From positions 518,485-582,484 of the forward strand of contig JACOEM010000001.1 of assembly GCA_024998565.1 (NCBI GenBank): 64,000 nucleotides of DNA, in the 5' to 3' direction. The position numbers and the translations under genes were made by a program. This document shows positions 34,422 to 44,587 of the stretch, piece after piece. This DNA is from Nitrospira sp. (GTDB lineage Bacteria > Nitrospirota > Nitrospiria > Nitrospirales > Nitrospiraceae). Numbering within the stretch: position 1 is the first letter of the stretch; each line of letters begins with the position of its first letter. A model generated the notes under the pieces. That model did not search any database. It saw only the letters and a list, made by a program, of their open reading frames with translations, and was not told where the DNA came from.

Positions 34422-34781
34422 CGCCCGGAGACAGTCACGCCTCTCCCGTTCATCCAACACATCTTTTCGACCTGCGCAATAGACGGTCACACGTTCGTCT
34501 ACATCCCTTCTTCAGCGCCGCCCTCGCGAGTTGATGTGTTTCGACTCTTCCGTCATCTGAAGCGATCCGCCCAAAATGCGTGAACAGCTGCCCGGGAAGA
34601 TCCTTTCAGGAAATCCATTTTCTTAGCATTTTTACACCGTTTTTACTTTCTGCGCGTTACCTTGAGTATGGAGTGGAAGAGAAGAGGCGTGAAGAGGTGT
34701 GGCCGGTTGGCGACCGCCTGGATAGGTGTTTCGGGCGAAGCGCGCCACACTAAGTGTGACGTCCCATTAAGGAACATGTAT
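34422..34781. other. Non-coding region between the Ehr-type operon and kdp
   Basis: About 360 bp without a gene. It contains the KdpE-like tandem T-rich site (34628-34646). At 34450-34503 it also has an ATCCAACACAT...AGACGGT...GTTCGTCTACA stretch resembling the non-coding sequence near 19706. Confidence 0.5.
34628..34646 (+). promoter_or_regulatory. Putative KdpE-binding site: tandem TTTTTAC
   Basis: ATTTTTAC (34628-34635) and GTTTTTAC (34639-34646) repeat every 11 bp, one helical turn, about 140 bp before the kdp genes. As I recall it, the E. coli KdpE site is a similar T-rich block ending in TTTTTTACAC, which supports the reading. The 10-mer CCGTTTTTAC recurs before the porin gene (43019-43028). 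Confidence 0.45.
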
Positions 34782-34862
34782 ATGGATCTCATCTATCTGG
34801 CGATCGTCGCCGTATTTTTTCTGCTGTCCGGCTGGCTCATCTCAACGTTGGATCGACTCTAA
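34782..34862 (+). CDS. 26-residue single-helix membrane peptide upstream of kdpF
   Basis: The peptide [20 protein letters not shown] plus a short STLDRL tail is one hydrophobic helix with charged ends. AAGGA lies 8 bp upstream, and the next gene starts 11 bp later with its own AAAGGA overlapping the stop. Position and size suggest a Kdp accessory subunit. It looks more like a membrane-anchored stabiliser than a random frame, but I know of no named family. An ATG two codons earlier is possible. Confidence 0.6.
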   Translation: MDLIYLAIVAVFFLLSGWLISTLDRL

Positions 34863-34873
34863 AGGATGTGGTC

Positions 34874-34963
34874 ATGAATGCGATGTACCTGCTTGGTGCA
34901 GTGTTGTCACTGGGGTTGTTGGTGTACCTCATGATCGCGCTGCTGAAGGCGGAGTGGTTCTGA
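34874..34963 (+). CDS. kdpF: K+-transporting ATPase subunit KdpF
   Basis: The 29-residue peptide is a single helix ending in [10 protein letters not shown]. This is the KdpF layout: about 30 residues with a C-terminal ALI/LKAE-type end. It stabilises the KdpFABC complex in the membrane. AAAGGA lies upstream at ideal spacing. Its stop codon overlaps the kdpA start (TGATG). Confidence 0.85.
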   Translation: MNAMYLLGAVLSLGLLVYLMIALLKAEWF

Positions 34964-36768
34964 TGACTGTCAACGGGTTGGCTCAAATCGGACTCTTCTT
35001 TTTCGTCCTGGTAGCGTTGGTCAAGTCGCTGGGTTGGTACATGGCACGCGTCTATACGGGCCAAGCCTGCGGAATGGACCGGGTGATGGGACCCTTCGAA
35101 CGCCTGATCTATCGTGTCTGCGGCGTGCGTGCAACCGAGGAGATGGATTGGAAAACCTATGCCGTGGCCATGTTGTTGTTCAATGTCACGGGGTTGGTCG
35201 CGCTCTATGCGTTGCAGCGACTGCAGGGATATCTGCCGCTGAACCCGGCTGGTTTCGGGGCGGTGGCTCCCGACCTCGCCTTCAACACCGCTTCGAGCTT
35301 CATCACGAATACGAACTGGCAGGCCTATGCCGGTGAGTCGACGCTCAGTTATCTCACGCAAATGCTCGGCCTGACGGTCCAAAACTTCGTCTCTGCCGCC
35401 ACGGGCATGGCCATCCTGGTTGCCCTCATTCGCGGGTTAACCGCTCAAACGGCAGCCACCATCGGCAATTTCTGGGTCGATCTGACCCGCAGCACGCTGT
35501 ACATTTTACTGCCGCTGTCAGCCGTTCTCGCGCTGCTTCTTGTCTCGCAAGGGACGGTCCAGACCTTCGGGTCTTCTCATCACACCGCTCTCCTGCAGCC
35601 TGTGACCTATGAAACCCCGGTCGTCGATGCCATGGGACAGCCAGTGTTGGCCGAGAAGGGCCCTGCCAAGACCGAATCAACAGCAGGGACTGAAGAAACC
35701 TTGGCCGTCGGCCCGGTTGCGTCACAAGTGGCCATCAAGCACCTCGGAACAAACGGTGGCGGATTTTTTAATGCCAATGCCGCTCATCCCTATGAAAACC
35801 CGACGCCGCTGACCGATTTCATGCTGATCCTGGCTGAAAGCGTGATTGCCGCTGCTCTGACCTACACGTTCGGAACAATGGTCGGCGACACCAGGCAGGG
35901 CTGGGCGATTCTCGCTGCGATGCTGAGCGTGCTGGCCCTCTTCGTTCTGGGGGCCTACTGGGCGGAGTCGGCAGGAAATCCGCGCCTGACTATGCTGGGC
36001 GTCGAGCAGACCGCTGGGAGTGCGCAATCCGGCGGCAACATGGAAGGGAAGGAAGTTCGTTTCGGGGTCGCCCGTTCGGCGCTCTTTGCCACCGTGACGA
36101 CGGCCACATCCACCGGAGCGGTGAATGCCATGCACGATTCATTCACGCCACTTGGCGGGTTGGTGCCGCTGTTCATGATGCAATTCGGCGAGGTGATTGT
36201 GGGCGGGGTCGGCTCGGGCCTCTACGGGATGTTGATCTTCGCGATCATCGCGGTGTTCATTGCCGGCCTGATGGTAGGCAGGACCCCGGAGTATCTGGGG
36301 AAAAAGATCGAAACGTATGAAATGAAGATGGCATCCCTGTTGATCCTCATCATGCCCATCATCGTCCTCGGGTTCACGGCAGTGGCGGTCGTGACGGAGT
36401 CCGGCACGTCGTCCATTCTCAATCCCGGCGCGCATGGTTTCAGCGAAATTCTCTATGCCTATACGTCTCAGGGTAACAACAACGGCAGCGCCTTCGGGGG
36501 ATTGAACGCCAATACGCCGTTCTACAACTTGACCGGTGCTCTGGCGATGCTGGTCTCCAGATTCTGGTTGGCGATCCCGACACTGGCACTCGCCGGATCG
36601 CTGGCGCGTAAAACGATCGTGCCGGCCGGCCCGGGTACGCTTCCGACTCACCGGCCGCTCTTTGTGGGATTGCTGGTCGGGGTGGTGATCATGGTCGGTG
36701 CCCTGACCTTCGTTCCGGCCCTGGCGTTGGGACCGGTGGTGGAACATTTGCTGATGGTTGCCCGTTAG
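34963..36768 (+). CDS. kdpA: K+-transporting ATPase subunit A
   Basis: The 601-residue protein is the potassium-binding and channel-like subunit of the Kdp P-type ATPase. Visible features include [44 protein letters not shown] (selectivity loop), [21 protein letters not shown] and [21 protein letters not shown]. About ten membrane segments are visible. It is somewhat longer than the E. coli protein, mainly in a ~50-residue hydrophilic loop (QPVTYETP...[10 protein letters not shown]) near residue 210. The start overlaps the kdpF stop by one base. Confidence 0.96.
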   Translation: MTVNGLAQIGLFFFVLVALVKSLGWYMARVYTGQACGMDRVMGPFERLIYRVCGVRATEEMDWKTYAVAMLLFNVTGLVALYALQRLQGYLPLNPAGFGAVAPDLAFNTASSFITNTNWQAYAGESTLSYLTQMLGLTVQNFVSAATGMAILVALIRGLTAQTAATIGNFWVDLTRSTLYILLPLSAVLALLLVSQGTVQTFGSSHHTALLQPVTYETPVVDAMGQPVLAEKGPAKTESTAGTEETLAVGPVASQVAIKHLGTNGGGFFNANAAHPYENPTPLTDFMLILAESVIAAALTYTFGTMVGDTRQGWAILAAMLSVLALFVLGAYWAESAGNPRLTMLGVEQTAGSAQSGGNMEGKEVRFGVARSALFATVTTATSTGAVNAMHDSFTPLGGLVPLFMMQFGEVIVGGVGSGLYGMLIFAIIAVFIAGLMVGRTPEYLGKKIETYEMKMASLLILIMPIIVLGFTAVAVVTESGTSSILNPGAHGFSEILYAYTSQGNNNGSAFGGLNANTPFYNLTGALAMLVSRFWLAIPTLALAGSLARKTIVPAGPGTLPTHRPLFVGLLVGVVIMVGALTFVPALALGPVVEHLLMVAR

Positions 36769-36791
36769 CCCGAATGAGCGGAGGGAGTCAC

Positions 36792-38903
36792 ATGACGACA
36801 TCGACGAAAGCCAGACCGCTCTTCGATCCGCCGCTTGTGCGACAAGCCCTGCTGGGGGCGCTGCGAAAACTCGATCCTCGCATTCAGATCCGCAATCCGG
36901 TCATGTTCGTCGTCTTCGTGGGGAGCCTCTTCACGTCGCTCCTGTTTCTGCAGGCATTGTTCGGGAGAGGGGAGGCGCCGACCTGGTTCATCCTCGCCAT
37001 CTCGCTGTGGCTCTGGTTCACCGTGCTCTTCGCCAACTTTTCCGAAGCGATCGCCGAAGGAAGAGGCAAGGCTCAAGCCGATTCTCTCCGGAGGGCTCGG
37101 ACAGAATTGACTGCCAAGCGATTGGGAAAACCGACTTCCGGGGAAGACTATCTGGCGGTGCCCGCCGCCATCGGCAAACCCGGCGAAATCTATTGTCTCG
37201 TTCCGGCCAGTTTTCTCAAAAAAGGCGACATCGTGCTGGTGGAGGCGGGCGATGACATTCCCAGCGATGGAGATGTGATCGAGGGGATTGCATCCGTCAA
37301 CGAAAGTGCGATTACAGGCGAGAGCGCGCCGGTGATTCGTGAGTCCGGTGACCGGAGCGCCGTCACCGGCGGCACGCGGGTGCTGTCCGATTGGCTCGTG
37401 GTGCGGATCACCGCCAGCGCCGGTGAAACCTTCCTCGACCGAATGATCGCCATGGTTGAGGGCGCCAGGCGCCAGAAGACCCCGAATGAAATCGCACTCA
37501 CTATTCTGTTGTCAGCTCTCACTGTCGTCTTCTTGCTGGCGACCGTGACCGTGCTGCCGTTTTCTCTCTACTCCGCGCATGCCATAGGAGAGGGGGTGCC
37601 CATCACGGTGACGGTCCTGGTGGCCCTGCTGGTCTGCCTCATACCGACAACGATCGGCGCGCTCTTATCCGCGATCGGCATCGCGGGTATGGACCGCATG
37701 ATCCAGGCGAACGTGATCGCCATGTCGGGGAAAGCCGTCGAAGCGGCCGGTGATGTGGATGTGCTGCTCCTCGATAAAACGGGGACGATTACGCTGGGGA
37801 ACCGGCAAGCCACCGCATTTATTTCAGCCGAAGGAGTGCAGGAAAGATCTGTTGCCGATGCGGCCCAATTGGCCTCCCTTGCGGATGAAACGCCTGAGGG
37901 CCGTAGCATCGTGATTCTGGCGAAGGAGGGCTATGGACTCAGAGGGCGCAACATCCATGCGATGGGGGCCACCTTCCTGCCGTTCACGGCGCAAACGCGA
38001 ATGAGCGGCGTCGACTTCGACGGTCGACAGATCAGGAAAGGTGCGGCGGAAGCCATCGAAGACTACGTGACCCAACTCGGCGGGTCGTTTCCGCCGGCCG
38101 TGCGAAATGCGGTCGAGACGATTGCCACGCAAGGCGGCACTCCTCTGGTCGTGGCCGAAGGCAAGTCGGTACTTGGGGTGATCCATTTGAAAGACGTGGT
38201 CAAGGGGGGCATCAAGGAACGGTTTGCCGAATTGCGCCGCATGGGCATCAAAACGATGATGATTACGGGCGACAACCAGAAAACAGCTGCCGCGATCGCC
38301 GCAGAGGCCGGCGTGGACGATTTCCTCGCACAGGCCACTCCCGAAGCTAAATTGAAACTCATCCGTGATCTTCAGGCAGGAGGCCGACTCGTGGCCATGA
38401 CGGGCGACGGCACCAATGACGCGCCGGCGTTGGCGCAGGCGGATGTGGCCGTGGCCATGAATACCGGCACCCAGGCCGCCAAAGAAGCGGGCAATCTCGT
38501 CGATCTGGACTCCAATCCCACCAAATTGATCGAGATCGTCGAAATCGGCAAACAGCTACTCATGACGCGCGGCGCGCTCACGACCTTCAGTATCGCCAAC
38601 GATATCGCGAAGTATTTTGCGATCATTCCGGCGGCGTTTGCCGGCACCTATCCGGCCCTGGGCGCGTTGAACGTCATGGGACTGGCGACGCCGGAAAGCG
38701 CCGTATTGTCGGCCGTGATTTTCAACGCCCTGGTCATCATCGCGCTGATTCCGCTCGCGCTTCGGGGAGTCAAGTTCCGGCCGATCGAAGCCTCCTTGCT
38801 GCTGCGCCGCAATGTGCTGGTGTACGGACTGGGAGGGATCATTGCCCCGTTCATTGGAATAAAGCTGATAGACCTGGTCCTGGTCGCCCTGGGATTGGTC
38901 TGA
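36792..38903 (+). CDS. kdpB: K+-transporting P-type ATPase subunit B
   Basis: The 703-residue catalytic subunit starts at the ATG at 36792, with GGAGGGAG upstream. It has [18 protein letters not shown], the phosphorylated aspartate in [10 protein letters not shown] (residue 328), [15 protein letters not shown], and [37 protein letters not shown] hydrolysis here drives K+ uptake through KdpA. An ATG six codons upstream is in frame but has no good ribosome site. Confidence 0.97.
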   Translation: MTTSTKARPLFDPPLVRQALLGALRKLDPRIQIRNPVMFVVFVGSLFTSLLFLQALFGRGEAPTWFILAISLWLWFTVLFANFSEAIAEGRGKAQADSLRRARTELTAKRLGKPTSGEDYLAVPAAIGKPGEIYCLVPASFLKKGDIVLVEAGDDIPSDGDVIEGIASVNESAITGESAPVIRESGDRSAVTGGTRVLSDWLVVRITASAGETFLDRMIAMVEGARRQKTPNEIALTILLSALTVVFLLATVTVLPFSLYSAHAIGEGVPITVTVLVALLVCLIPTTIGALLSAIGIAGMDRMIQANVIAMSGKAVEAAGDVDVLLLDKTGTITLGNRQATAFISAEGVQERSVADAAQLASLADETPEGRSIVILAKEGYGLRGRNIHAMGATFLPFTAQTRMSGVDFDGRQIRKGAAEAIEDYVTQLGGSFPPAVRNAVETIATQGGTPLVVAEGKSVLGVIHLKDVVKGGIKERFAELRRMGIKTMMITGDNQKTAAAIAAEAGVDDFLAQATPEAKLKLIRDLQAGGRLVAMTGDGTNDAPALAQADVAVAMNTGTQAAKEAGNLVDLDSNPTKLIEIVEIGKQLLMTRGALTTFSIANDIAKYFAIIPAAFAGTYPALGALNVMGLATPESAVLSAVIFNALVIIALIPLALRGVKFRPIEASLLLRRNVLVYGLGGIIAPFIGIKLIDLVLVALGLV

Positions 38904-38913
38904 GGAGATCACA

Positions 38914-39495
38914 ATGGTCGCTCAACTTCGATCCGCGCTGATGATGTTTTTCATTCTGACGATCCTGACCGGCGTGGCCTATCCGCTGGCCGTGACAGCA
39001 ATCGCGCAGCTGCTGTTCCCCCATCAGGCCAATGGGAGTCTGATCTATAAAGACGGCAAGCCGATCGGTTCTACGCTGATCGGCCAACCCTTCGACGATC
39101 CCAAGTATTTCTGGGGACGCCCCTCCGCGACCGCTCCCTTCCCCTATAGTGCGGCGGCCTCATCCGGTTCGAATCTGGGCCCTACCAATCCCGCGCTGAT
39201 AGAGACGGTCAAAACGAGGGTGGCTGCGTTGAAAGCCGCGGACCCCCGCAACGATGCACCGGTCCCGGTCGATCTCGTGACCGCGTCGGGAAGCGGCCTT
39301 GACCCGCATATCAGCCCCGCTGCGGCGGAGTATCAAGTACGCCGGGTCGCTCGTGCACGGGGAAGGGAGGAAGCATTCGTCAGGACGCTGGTGAGTCAGC
39401 ATACCGAAGGACGTCAGCTGGGGATGCTTGGTGAACGCCGGGTCAATGTGCTGGCGTTGAACCTTGCATTGGATGCGACCGACCCTCCTCGTTGA
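38914..39495 (+). CDS. kdpC: K+-transporting ATPase subunit C
   Basis: The 193-residue protein has one N-terminal membrane helix ([27 protein letters not shown]), then the KdpC periplasmic body. That body includes [44 protein letters not shown] and [23 protein letters not shown]. KdpC is thought to help KdpB bind ATP. It starts 10 bp after kdpB and completes the transporter operon. Confidence 0.96.
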   Translation: MVAQLRSALMMFFILTILTGVAYPLAVTAIAQLLFPHQANGSLIYKDGKPIGSTLIGQPFDDPKYFWGRPSATAPFPYSAAASSGSNLGPTNPALIETVKTRVAALKAADPRNDAPVPVDLVTASGSGLDPHISPAAAEYQVRRVARARGREEAFVRTLVSQHTEGRQLGMLGERRVNVLALNLALDATDPPR

Positions 39496-39580
39496 CGCTT
39501 TTACGTCTGTCTTTTAGAATTCGCTCTGCCAATCTTGTGTCCTCTCGCATCCATCATCAGATTCCTTTGTCAGGAGTGCC

Positions 39581-42289
39581 ATGGAGAATCAGCGTCCGGA
39601 CCCCGATGCCTTGCTGAGGCGTGTGCAGGCTGAAGAGGCCGATCAGGCGCGCGGCAAGTTGAAGGTGTTTTTCGGCGCGACTGCAGGGGTCGGGAAAACG
39701 TATGCCATGTTGCAAGCGGCGCATGAGCAACAGCGCGACGGCATCGACGTGATGATCGGTTGGGTCGAGACGCACGGCAGGGCCGAAACCGAAGCTCTGA
39801 TCGAGGGATTACCGCTTCTTCCTATCCGGGAGGTAGCCTATGGAGGCTCCAGGATCCGTGATTTCGATCTCGATGCAGCCCTGTCGCGCCGGCCGCAGCT
39901 TTTGCTAATGGATGAACTGGCGCATACGAATGCCCCGGGATCCAGACACCCTAAGCGGTGGCAGGATGTGAGGGAACTCCTGCAAGCAGGGATTCACGTG
40001 TACACGACCGTGAACGTGCAGCACATCGAGAGCCTCAATGACGCGGTCGCTCAAATTACCGGTATCCGTGTGAGTGAAACCGTGCCTGATTCCATTCTCG
40101 AACAGGCGGACGATGTCGAATTGGTCGACCTTCCTCCGGACGATCTCCTGCAGCGGCTCAAGGACGGCAAGGTCTATCTGCCGGAACAGGCCCAGCACGC
40201 TCTCAAGCATTTTTTTCGGAAGGGCAACTTGATCGCGTTGCGCGAGATGGCCTTGCGTCGGACGGCCGAACGGGTTGATCAACAAATGGAAGTGTATCGC
40301 CGGGATCATGCGGTCGTCGGCACCTGGCCGGCGGCGGAAACCATCCTGGTCTGCGTGAATCTAAAATCCCGCGGGCCGATGTTGGTTCGCGCGGCCAGAA
40401 AGATGGCCACGGGCCTCCATGCCAGGTGGATCGCAGTCTATGTGGAAACGTCGAAACATCTGCGGTTGACTGAGCAGGAGCGGAGCCAAGGTGTCGACAC
40501 CCTGCGATTGGCCGAGCGTATGGGCGCAGAGACAGTGACCTTGACCGGGGATGACGTGAGTGCGCAGCTGTTGGCCTATGCCCGGAGCCGCAATGTCACC
40601 AAGCTCATAGTCGGCAAACCGTTGCGCTCGCGCTGGAAGGAATGGCTGTTCGGTTCGGTGGTCGACGACCTCGTTCGCGGGAGCGGCGACATCGATATTT
40701 ATGTGATGACCGGTGAAGCGGGTACCGGTCGACCTCTCGTGACCGGATTGCTTCAACGGTCGAGTGAGCGACGGAACTACGGCTATGCCTCTGCCGTCGT
40801 GATGGCCTGCACGGCATTAAGTGTGGTGATGGCTCCATACTTCGGGCAGGCCAATCTGATTATGGTGTATCTGTTCGGGGTGGTGGTCATTGCCACCAGA
40901 TGGGGGCGAGGTCCTTCGGCGCTGGCTTCATTGATGAGCGTCGCGGCCTTCGATTTCTTTTTCATTCCCCCTTACTATTCATTCGCCGTTTCCGATGTGC
41001 AATATCTGCTGACATTTGCGGTCATGCTCGTGGTGGCGTTGCTGATCAGCCGACTGGCTGCCCACAAGAGTCAGCAGGCCGAGGCGGCCTTGATTCGTGA
41101 GAAGCGAACCGCCGCACTCTATGCCATGAGCAGGGAATTGATCACTCAAACCGGGGTGGACAAACTGGCCTCGGTGGCGTCCCGCCATATTCACGACGTC
41201 TTTCATTGCCAGGTGGCAGTGTTTCTTCCAGATCGGGAGGGGCGGGTGCACCTCCATCGGGGTGAAGCGCTGCATTTCGACCTGGACCCGAAGGAGGCCG
41301 GCATCTCCCAATGGGTCTTCGACCATAAAGAATCTGCTGGCCATGGCACGAATACCCTTTCCGGATCTGATTCGCTCTATCTGCCACTGTTAGGATCGCA
41401 TGGGGCGGTTGGTGTCCTTGCGGTCCGATCATCGCGACCTGCCGAACTGCTCGCTCCGGAACAACTGCATCTCCTGGAAACCTTTGCAAATCAGATGGCT
41501 CTGGCGCTCGAACGTGCACGATTGACGGAAGAAGCTCAAGAAGCTCACGTGCAGACTGAAACGGAGCGCATGCGCAATGCCGTCCTGAGTTCTGTTTCCC
41601 ATGACCTGCGGACGCCCTTGACGACGATCGTAGGCGCGAGCAGCGCCTTACTGAGCACGACCCAGCCACTATCGACCGAGAGTCAGCAAGAACTTGTCCG
41701 TTCCATTAGTGATGAGGCCGGACGCCTTGATCGGTTGCTGAAGAATCTTCTCGATATGACCAGATTGGAAGCGGGAGTCATGCAACTCCGCAAGGAATGG
41801 CACGCGCTGGAAGAGCTGGTGGGCACGGCATTGGCGCGAGTGAAATCGCGTATCGCCACGCATCCGATCGTGACCGCCTATCCCGACAATCTTCCCCTGG
41901 TGTTCGTCGATGGTGTTTTGATCGAACAAGTGCTGATTAATCTGTTGGAGAATGCCGCGAAATATTCTCCGCCGACCTCACCCATCGAGGTGACGGCGTC
42001 GGTGAAGGATGGGGTGAGTATGATAGAAGTTGCGGATCGAGGGCCCGGCATTCCGCAAGGAGAAGAGCGGAGGATCTTCGAGAAGTTCTATCAGCTTCAT
42101 CCTGAGCGTGAGGGAGGCGTCGGACTGGGATTGACGATCTGCCGGGGCATCATCGAATCCCACGGTGGGCGTATTTGGGTAGACTCTCGTTCCGGCGGTG
42201 GATCGAGTTTCCGCTTTACGCTGCCGGCAGAAAAAAGTCAACCGACCGTCGAGCCAGAAGCGAACGAGCACGACAGCGCGGCCATTTAA
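39581..42289 (+). CDS. kdpD: Osmosensitive K+ channel sensor histidine kinase
   Basis: The 902-residue protein has the standard KdpD layout. The N-terminal KdpD domain carries GATAGVGKTYAM (Walker A) and LLMDELAHTNAPGSRHPKRWQDV. It is followed by a universal-stress-like domain (to ~370), four closely spaced helices (VVMACTALSVVMAPYFG...AVMLVVALLISRL), a GAF-like region and a HisKA/HATPase core. The core shows SVSHDLRTPLTTIVGASSAL (phospho-histidine) and GGVGLGLTICRGI. It senses low K+ and phosphorylates KdpE. The gap after kdpC is 85 bp, so it probably shares the operon or has its own start there. Confidence 0.96.
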   Translation: MENQRPDPDALLRRVQAEEADQARGKLKVFFGATAGVGKTYAMLQAAHEQQRDGIDVMIGWVETHGRAETEALIEGLPLLPIREVAYGGSRIRDFDLDAALSRRPQLLLMDELAHTNAPGSRHPKRWQDVRELLQAGIHVYTTVNVQHIESLNDAVAQITGIRVSETVPDSILEQADDVELVDLPPDDLLQRLKDGKVYLPEQAQHALKHFFRKGNLIALREMALRRTAERVDQQMEVYRRDHAVVGTWPAAETILVCVNLKSRGPMLVRAARKMATGLHARWIAVYVETSKHLRLTEQERSQGVDTLRLAERMGAETVTLTGDDVSAQLLAYARSRNVTKLIVGKPLRSRWKEWLFGSVVDDLVRGSGDIDIYVMTGEAGTGRPLVTGLLQRSSERRNYGYASAVVMACTALSVVMAPYFGQANLIMVYLFGVVVIATRWGRGPSALASLMSVAAFDFFFIPPYYSFAVSDVQYLLTFAVMLVVALLISRLAAHKSQQAEAALIREKRTAALYAMSRELITQTGVDKLASVASRHIHDVFHCQVAVFLPDREGRVHLHRGEALHFDLDPKEAGISQWVFDHKESAGHGTNTLSGSDSLYLPLLGSHGAVGVLAVRSSRPAELLAPEQLHLLETFANQMALALERARLTEEAQEAHVQTETERMRNAVLSSVSHDLRTPLTTIVGASSALLSTTQPLSTESQQELVRSISDEAGRLDRLLKNLLDMTRLEAGVMQLRKEWHALEELVGTALARVKSRIATHPIVTAYPDNLPLVFVDGVLIEQVLINLLENAAKYSPPTSPIEVTASVKDGVSMIEVADRGPGIPQGEERRIFEKFYQLHPEREGGVGLGLTICRGIIESHGGRIWVDSRSGGGSSFRFTLPAEKSQPTVEPEANEHDSAAI

Positions 42290-42301
42290 GATCTGTCATC
42301 C

Positions 42302-43009
42302 ATGCCATCCACGACGACCCATGAGGTAACCGTTCTGCTCATCGAGGATGAAGCGGAAATTCGACGATTTCTTCGCACGACTCTCCCGCCTTATGGTTAT
42401 CGATTGTACGAGGCGACCACCGGCGCGGATGGGTTGGCGCAAACCTCCGCTCGAAATCCTGACATCATCCTCCTCGATCTCGGTCTTCCCGACATGAACG
42501 GCACCGCGGTAATCGAGAAAATTCGTGCCTGGTCGAACATGCCGATCATCGTACTCTCCGCACGAGACCAAGAACAGGTCAAGGTGCAGGCCTTCGATCT
42601 TGGCGCCGATGATTACGTCACGAAACCGTTTGGCGTAGATGAATTGCTGGCCCGTATGCGCGCGGCGTTGCGGCATGCCAATCGCCCGATCGGTGACGCG
42701 GTCGAGCCGGTATGTACGTTCGGCGACGTGACCGTCGATCTAGGGCGAAGGCAAGTGTTTGTCTCAGGGACGGAAGTCCACCTCACGCCGATTGAATATA
42801 AGTTGCTGACGACGCTCGTGCGGTATGCCGGGAAGGTCGTGACGCATCGCCAGTTGCTCAAAGAAGTCTGGGGGCCCCTCCATGTAGAGGAGGGACACTA
42901 TGTGCGTGTGTATATGCGTCAATTGAGGAATAAGATCGAGGCCGATCCCGCTCAGCCTCGTCATCTCGTGACGGAACTGGGGGTCGGCTATCGACTCCGG
43001 GCAGAATGA
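42302..43009 (+). CDS. kdpE: KdpE response regulator
   Basis: The 235-residue OmpR-family regulator has a receiver domain with LLIEDEAEIRRFL, the phospho-acceptor D59 in IILLDLGLPD, the switch threonine/lysine in ADDYVTKPFG and a C-terminal winged helix. The wing reads LTPIEYKLLTTLVRYAGKVVTHRQLLKEVWG. It activates kdp transcription at low potassium. It is encoded 12 bp after kdpD. Confidence 0.96.
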   Translation: MPSTTTHEVTVLLIEDEAEIRRFLRTTLPPYGYRLYEATTGADGLAQTSARNPDIILLDLGLPDMNGTAVIEKIRAWSNMPIIVLSARDQEQVKVQAFDLGADDYVTKPFGVDELLARMRAALRHANRPIGDAVEPVCTFGDVTVDLGRRQVFVSGTEVHLTPIEYKLLTTLVRYAGKVVTHRQLLKEVWGPLHVEEGHYVRVYMRQLRNKIEADPAQPRHLVTELGVGYRLRAE

Positions 43010-43018
43010 GTCTTCCCG

Positions 43019-43028
43019 CCGTTTTTAC
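43019..43028 (+). promoter_or_regulatory. Putative KdpE-like box upstream of the porin gene
   Basis: CCGTTTTTAC repeats exactly the 3' half of the tandem site before the kdp genes (34637-34646). It lies about 100 bp before the porin start, immediately after the kdpE stop. Only one half is present, so the assignment is tentative. Confidence 0.3.
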
Positions 43029-43131
43029 GGATCTCTTATATCTCTATGATCGGTTTTAATGCTGTTTTGATACGAAATGCCGTAGAGTCGATTTCCTGAG
43101 GGCACGAACCTGGTTGGATCATGAGCATGAG

Positions 43132-44364
43132 ATGAAACCTATTCTGCCGTTGCGCAACGATATCGGTCTGGCAGTGAAGCCTGTATGTTCGGCTGGGATG
43201 AGTCGGTTCAGGTGGGTGGTGTTTTTCTGGTTGTTGATCGCCCCGGCCTATGCCGCCGAACCAAGTTCGACGCCCGGTGATACTCCGGCTGTCAGCGCCG
43301 ATAGCGGGCTCTGGCATTACGGCGCCTATCTCGATGTCAGTTATGTGCTCAACTTCAATTTTCCGGAAAACCATCTGTGGCGGAATCGTGCGACGGCGGC
43401 GCGGCACAATGAGTTTACCCCCAATATGGCCCTGGCCTATGTTCGGAAAGACGCGACCGAATCATCGCGCTGGGGCATGGAACTCGGTGTGCAAGGCGGC
43501 TACGACTCCGAACGCTTTGCGTTTTTACAGGGTGAGCGTGAAGTCGGCGGGGCCGATACGCTTCGGCACATCCATCGTGCGAATGTGTCTTATCTGGCTC
43601 CGGTCGGGAAGGGGCTCACGATCACCGCCGGGCTTTTTAATAGCCTCATCGGCTACGAATCGCTCTATGCCAAGGACAATGTGAGCTACACCCGGTCATG
43701 GATTGCCGACAACACGCCCTACATGATGTTCGGCGTCAATGCGAAATATCCGGTCACCGACAAGCTGACGGTCGCGGGGTTTATCGTTAACGGATACTAT
43801 CATCTGTCGCATCCCAACGACCAACCGAGTTATGGGGGGCAGTGGGCCTACAAGGCGACCCCGCAACTTACCCTGACCCAGACCGTTTATGGGGGGCCGG
43901 ATCAGACCAACACGGCACTGCAGTTCTGGCGCTTCTACGCGAATCACATCGTCGAATGGAAAGGGGACAACCTGACATTCGCGGCTTCCTATGATATCGG
44001 GACCGAAAACATCGCCGATCGTCCCGGAAATCCCAGGGCGTTTGTGATGGGAGGCAATGTGGTCGCGCGATGGCATGTGACTGGACCTTGGGCTTTGGCG
44101 GTCCGGCCGGAGTTCTATTGGGACCGGAACGGCCGTTGGACCGGTTCGGAGCAATTCGTCAAGGCCGTGACCTCCACGATCGAATATCGAATCCCCTACA
44201 AGTGGACCAACACGACGCTGCGGCTTGAACATCGATGGGACGAATCGACCGGGGCGGGCGGGGGATTCTTCAGGCGTGGGGAGGTCCAGCCTGGTGTGCT
44301 GAGCCTGACGCCGAATCAGCATCTGGTATTGCTGGGCATTCTCTGGACCTTCGACAGTCCGTGA
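43132..44364 (+). CDS. Outer-membrane beta-barrel porin (BBP2/OmpL-like family)
   Basis: About 410 residues from the ATG at 43132. A start at 43198 would begin MSRFRWVVFFWLLIAPAYA, a clear signal peptide. The mature protein has aromatic-ended strands throughout: GAYLDVSYVLNFNFPENHLWRNR, GLFNSLIGYESLYAKDNVSYTRSW, GGQWAYKATPQLTLTQTVYGGPD, LVLLGILWTF. This matches the putative beta-barrel porin-2 family. It sits after kdpE with a partial KdpE-like box before it, so it may open the outer membrane to potassium. The inverted repeat at 44366 directly follows the stop. Confidence 0.85.
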   Translation: MKPILPLRNDIGLAVKPVCSAGMSRFRWVVFFWLLIAPAYAAEPSSTPGDTPAVSADSGLWHYGAYLDVSYVLNFNFPENHLWRNRATAARHNEFTPNMALAYVRKDATESSRWGMELGVQGGYDSERFAFLQGEREVGGADTLRHIHRANVSYLAPVGKGLTITAGLFNSLIGYESLYAKDNVSYTRSWIADNTPYMMFGVNAKYPVTDKLTVAGFIVNGYYHLSHPNDQPSYGGQWAYKATPQLTLTQTVYGGPDQTNTALQFWRFYANHIVEWKGDNLTFAASYDIGTENIADRPGNPRAFVMGGNVVARWHVTGPWALAVRPEFYWDRNGRWTGSEQFVKAVTSTIEYRIPYKWTNTTLRLEHRWDESTGAGGGFFRRGEVQPGVLSLTPNQHLVLLGILWTFDSP

Positions 44365-44365
44365 C

Positions 44366-44487
44366 CGGGCACTGAAAATGGCTTCGGGCTTCGTTCTTGC
44401 TTCCCTCAAGCCTTCGACGTACTGCCGGGAGTACGCCTCAGCCTCTCGCTCACTGCGGCCTCGCCCGACAGCCATTTTGAGTGCCCG
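44366..44487. repeat. Structured inverted repeat family, copy 2
   Basis: CGGGCACTGAAAATGGCTTCGGGC (44366-44389) pairs with the sequence at 44463-44487 (GCCCGACAGCC...GTGCCCG). The stem is long and interrupted only by 2-3 bases. The ~73-bp core keeps TCGTTCT, GTACGCCTC and CTGCGGCCT from the copy at 3935-4062. It begins one base after the porin stop and ends 100 bp before the stop of the convergent lipoprotein gene. Confidence 0.75.
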
Positions 44488-44587
44488 AGAGGCCAAGGTT
44501 CCGCGGTGGGCTTCGGTCTCAACTGCCTCGCGACGATGCGCAGGCAGCATCTCAGTCACAACTGGAAGGAGAATCTGCGGAAGGTGC

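Noticed and set aside
4114-43080. Shared 12-mer GATACGAAATGC at ~4132 and ~43070 as a regulatory motif
   Set aside because: Matches of this length are expected by chance many times in 64 kb. The first copy is part of a hairpin and the second is not.
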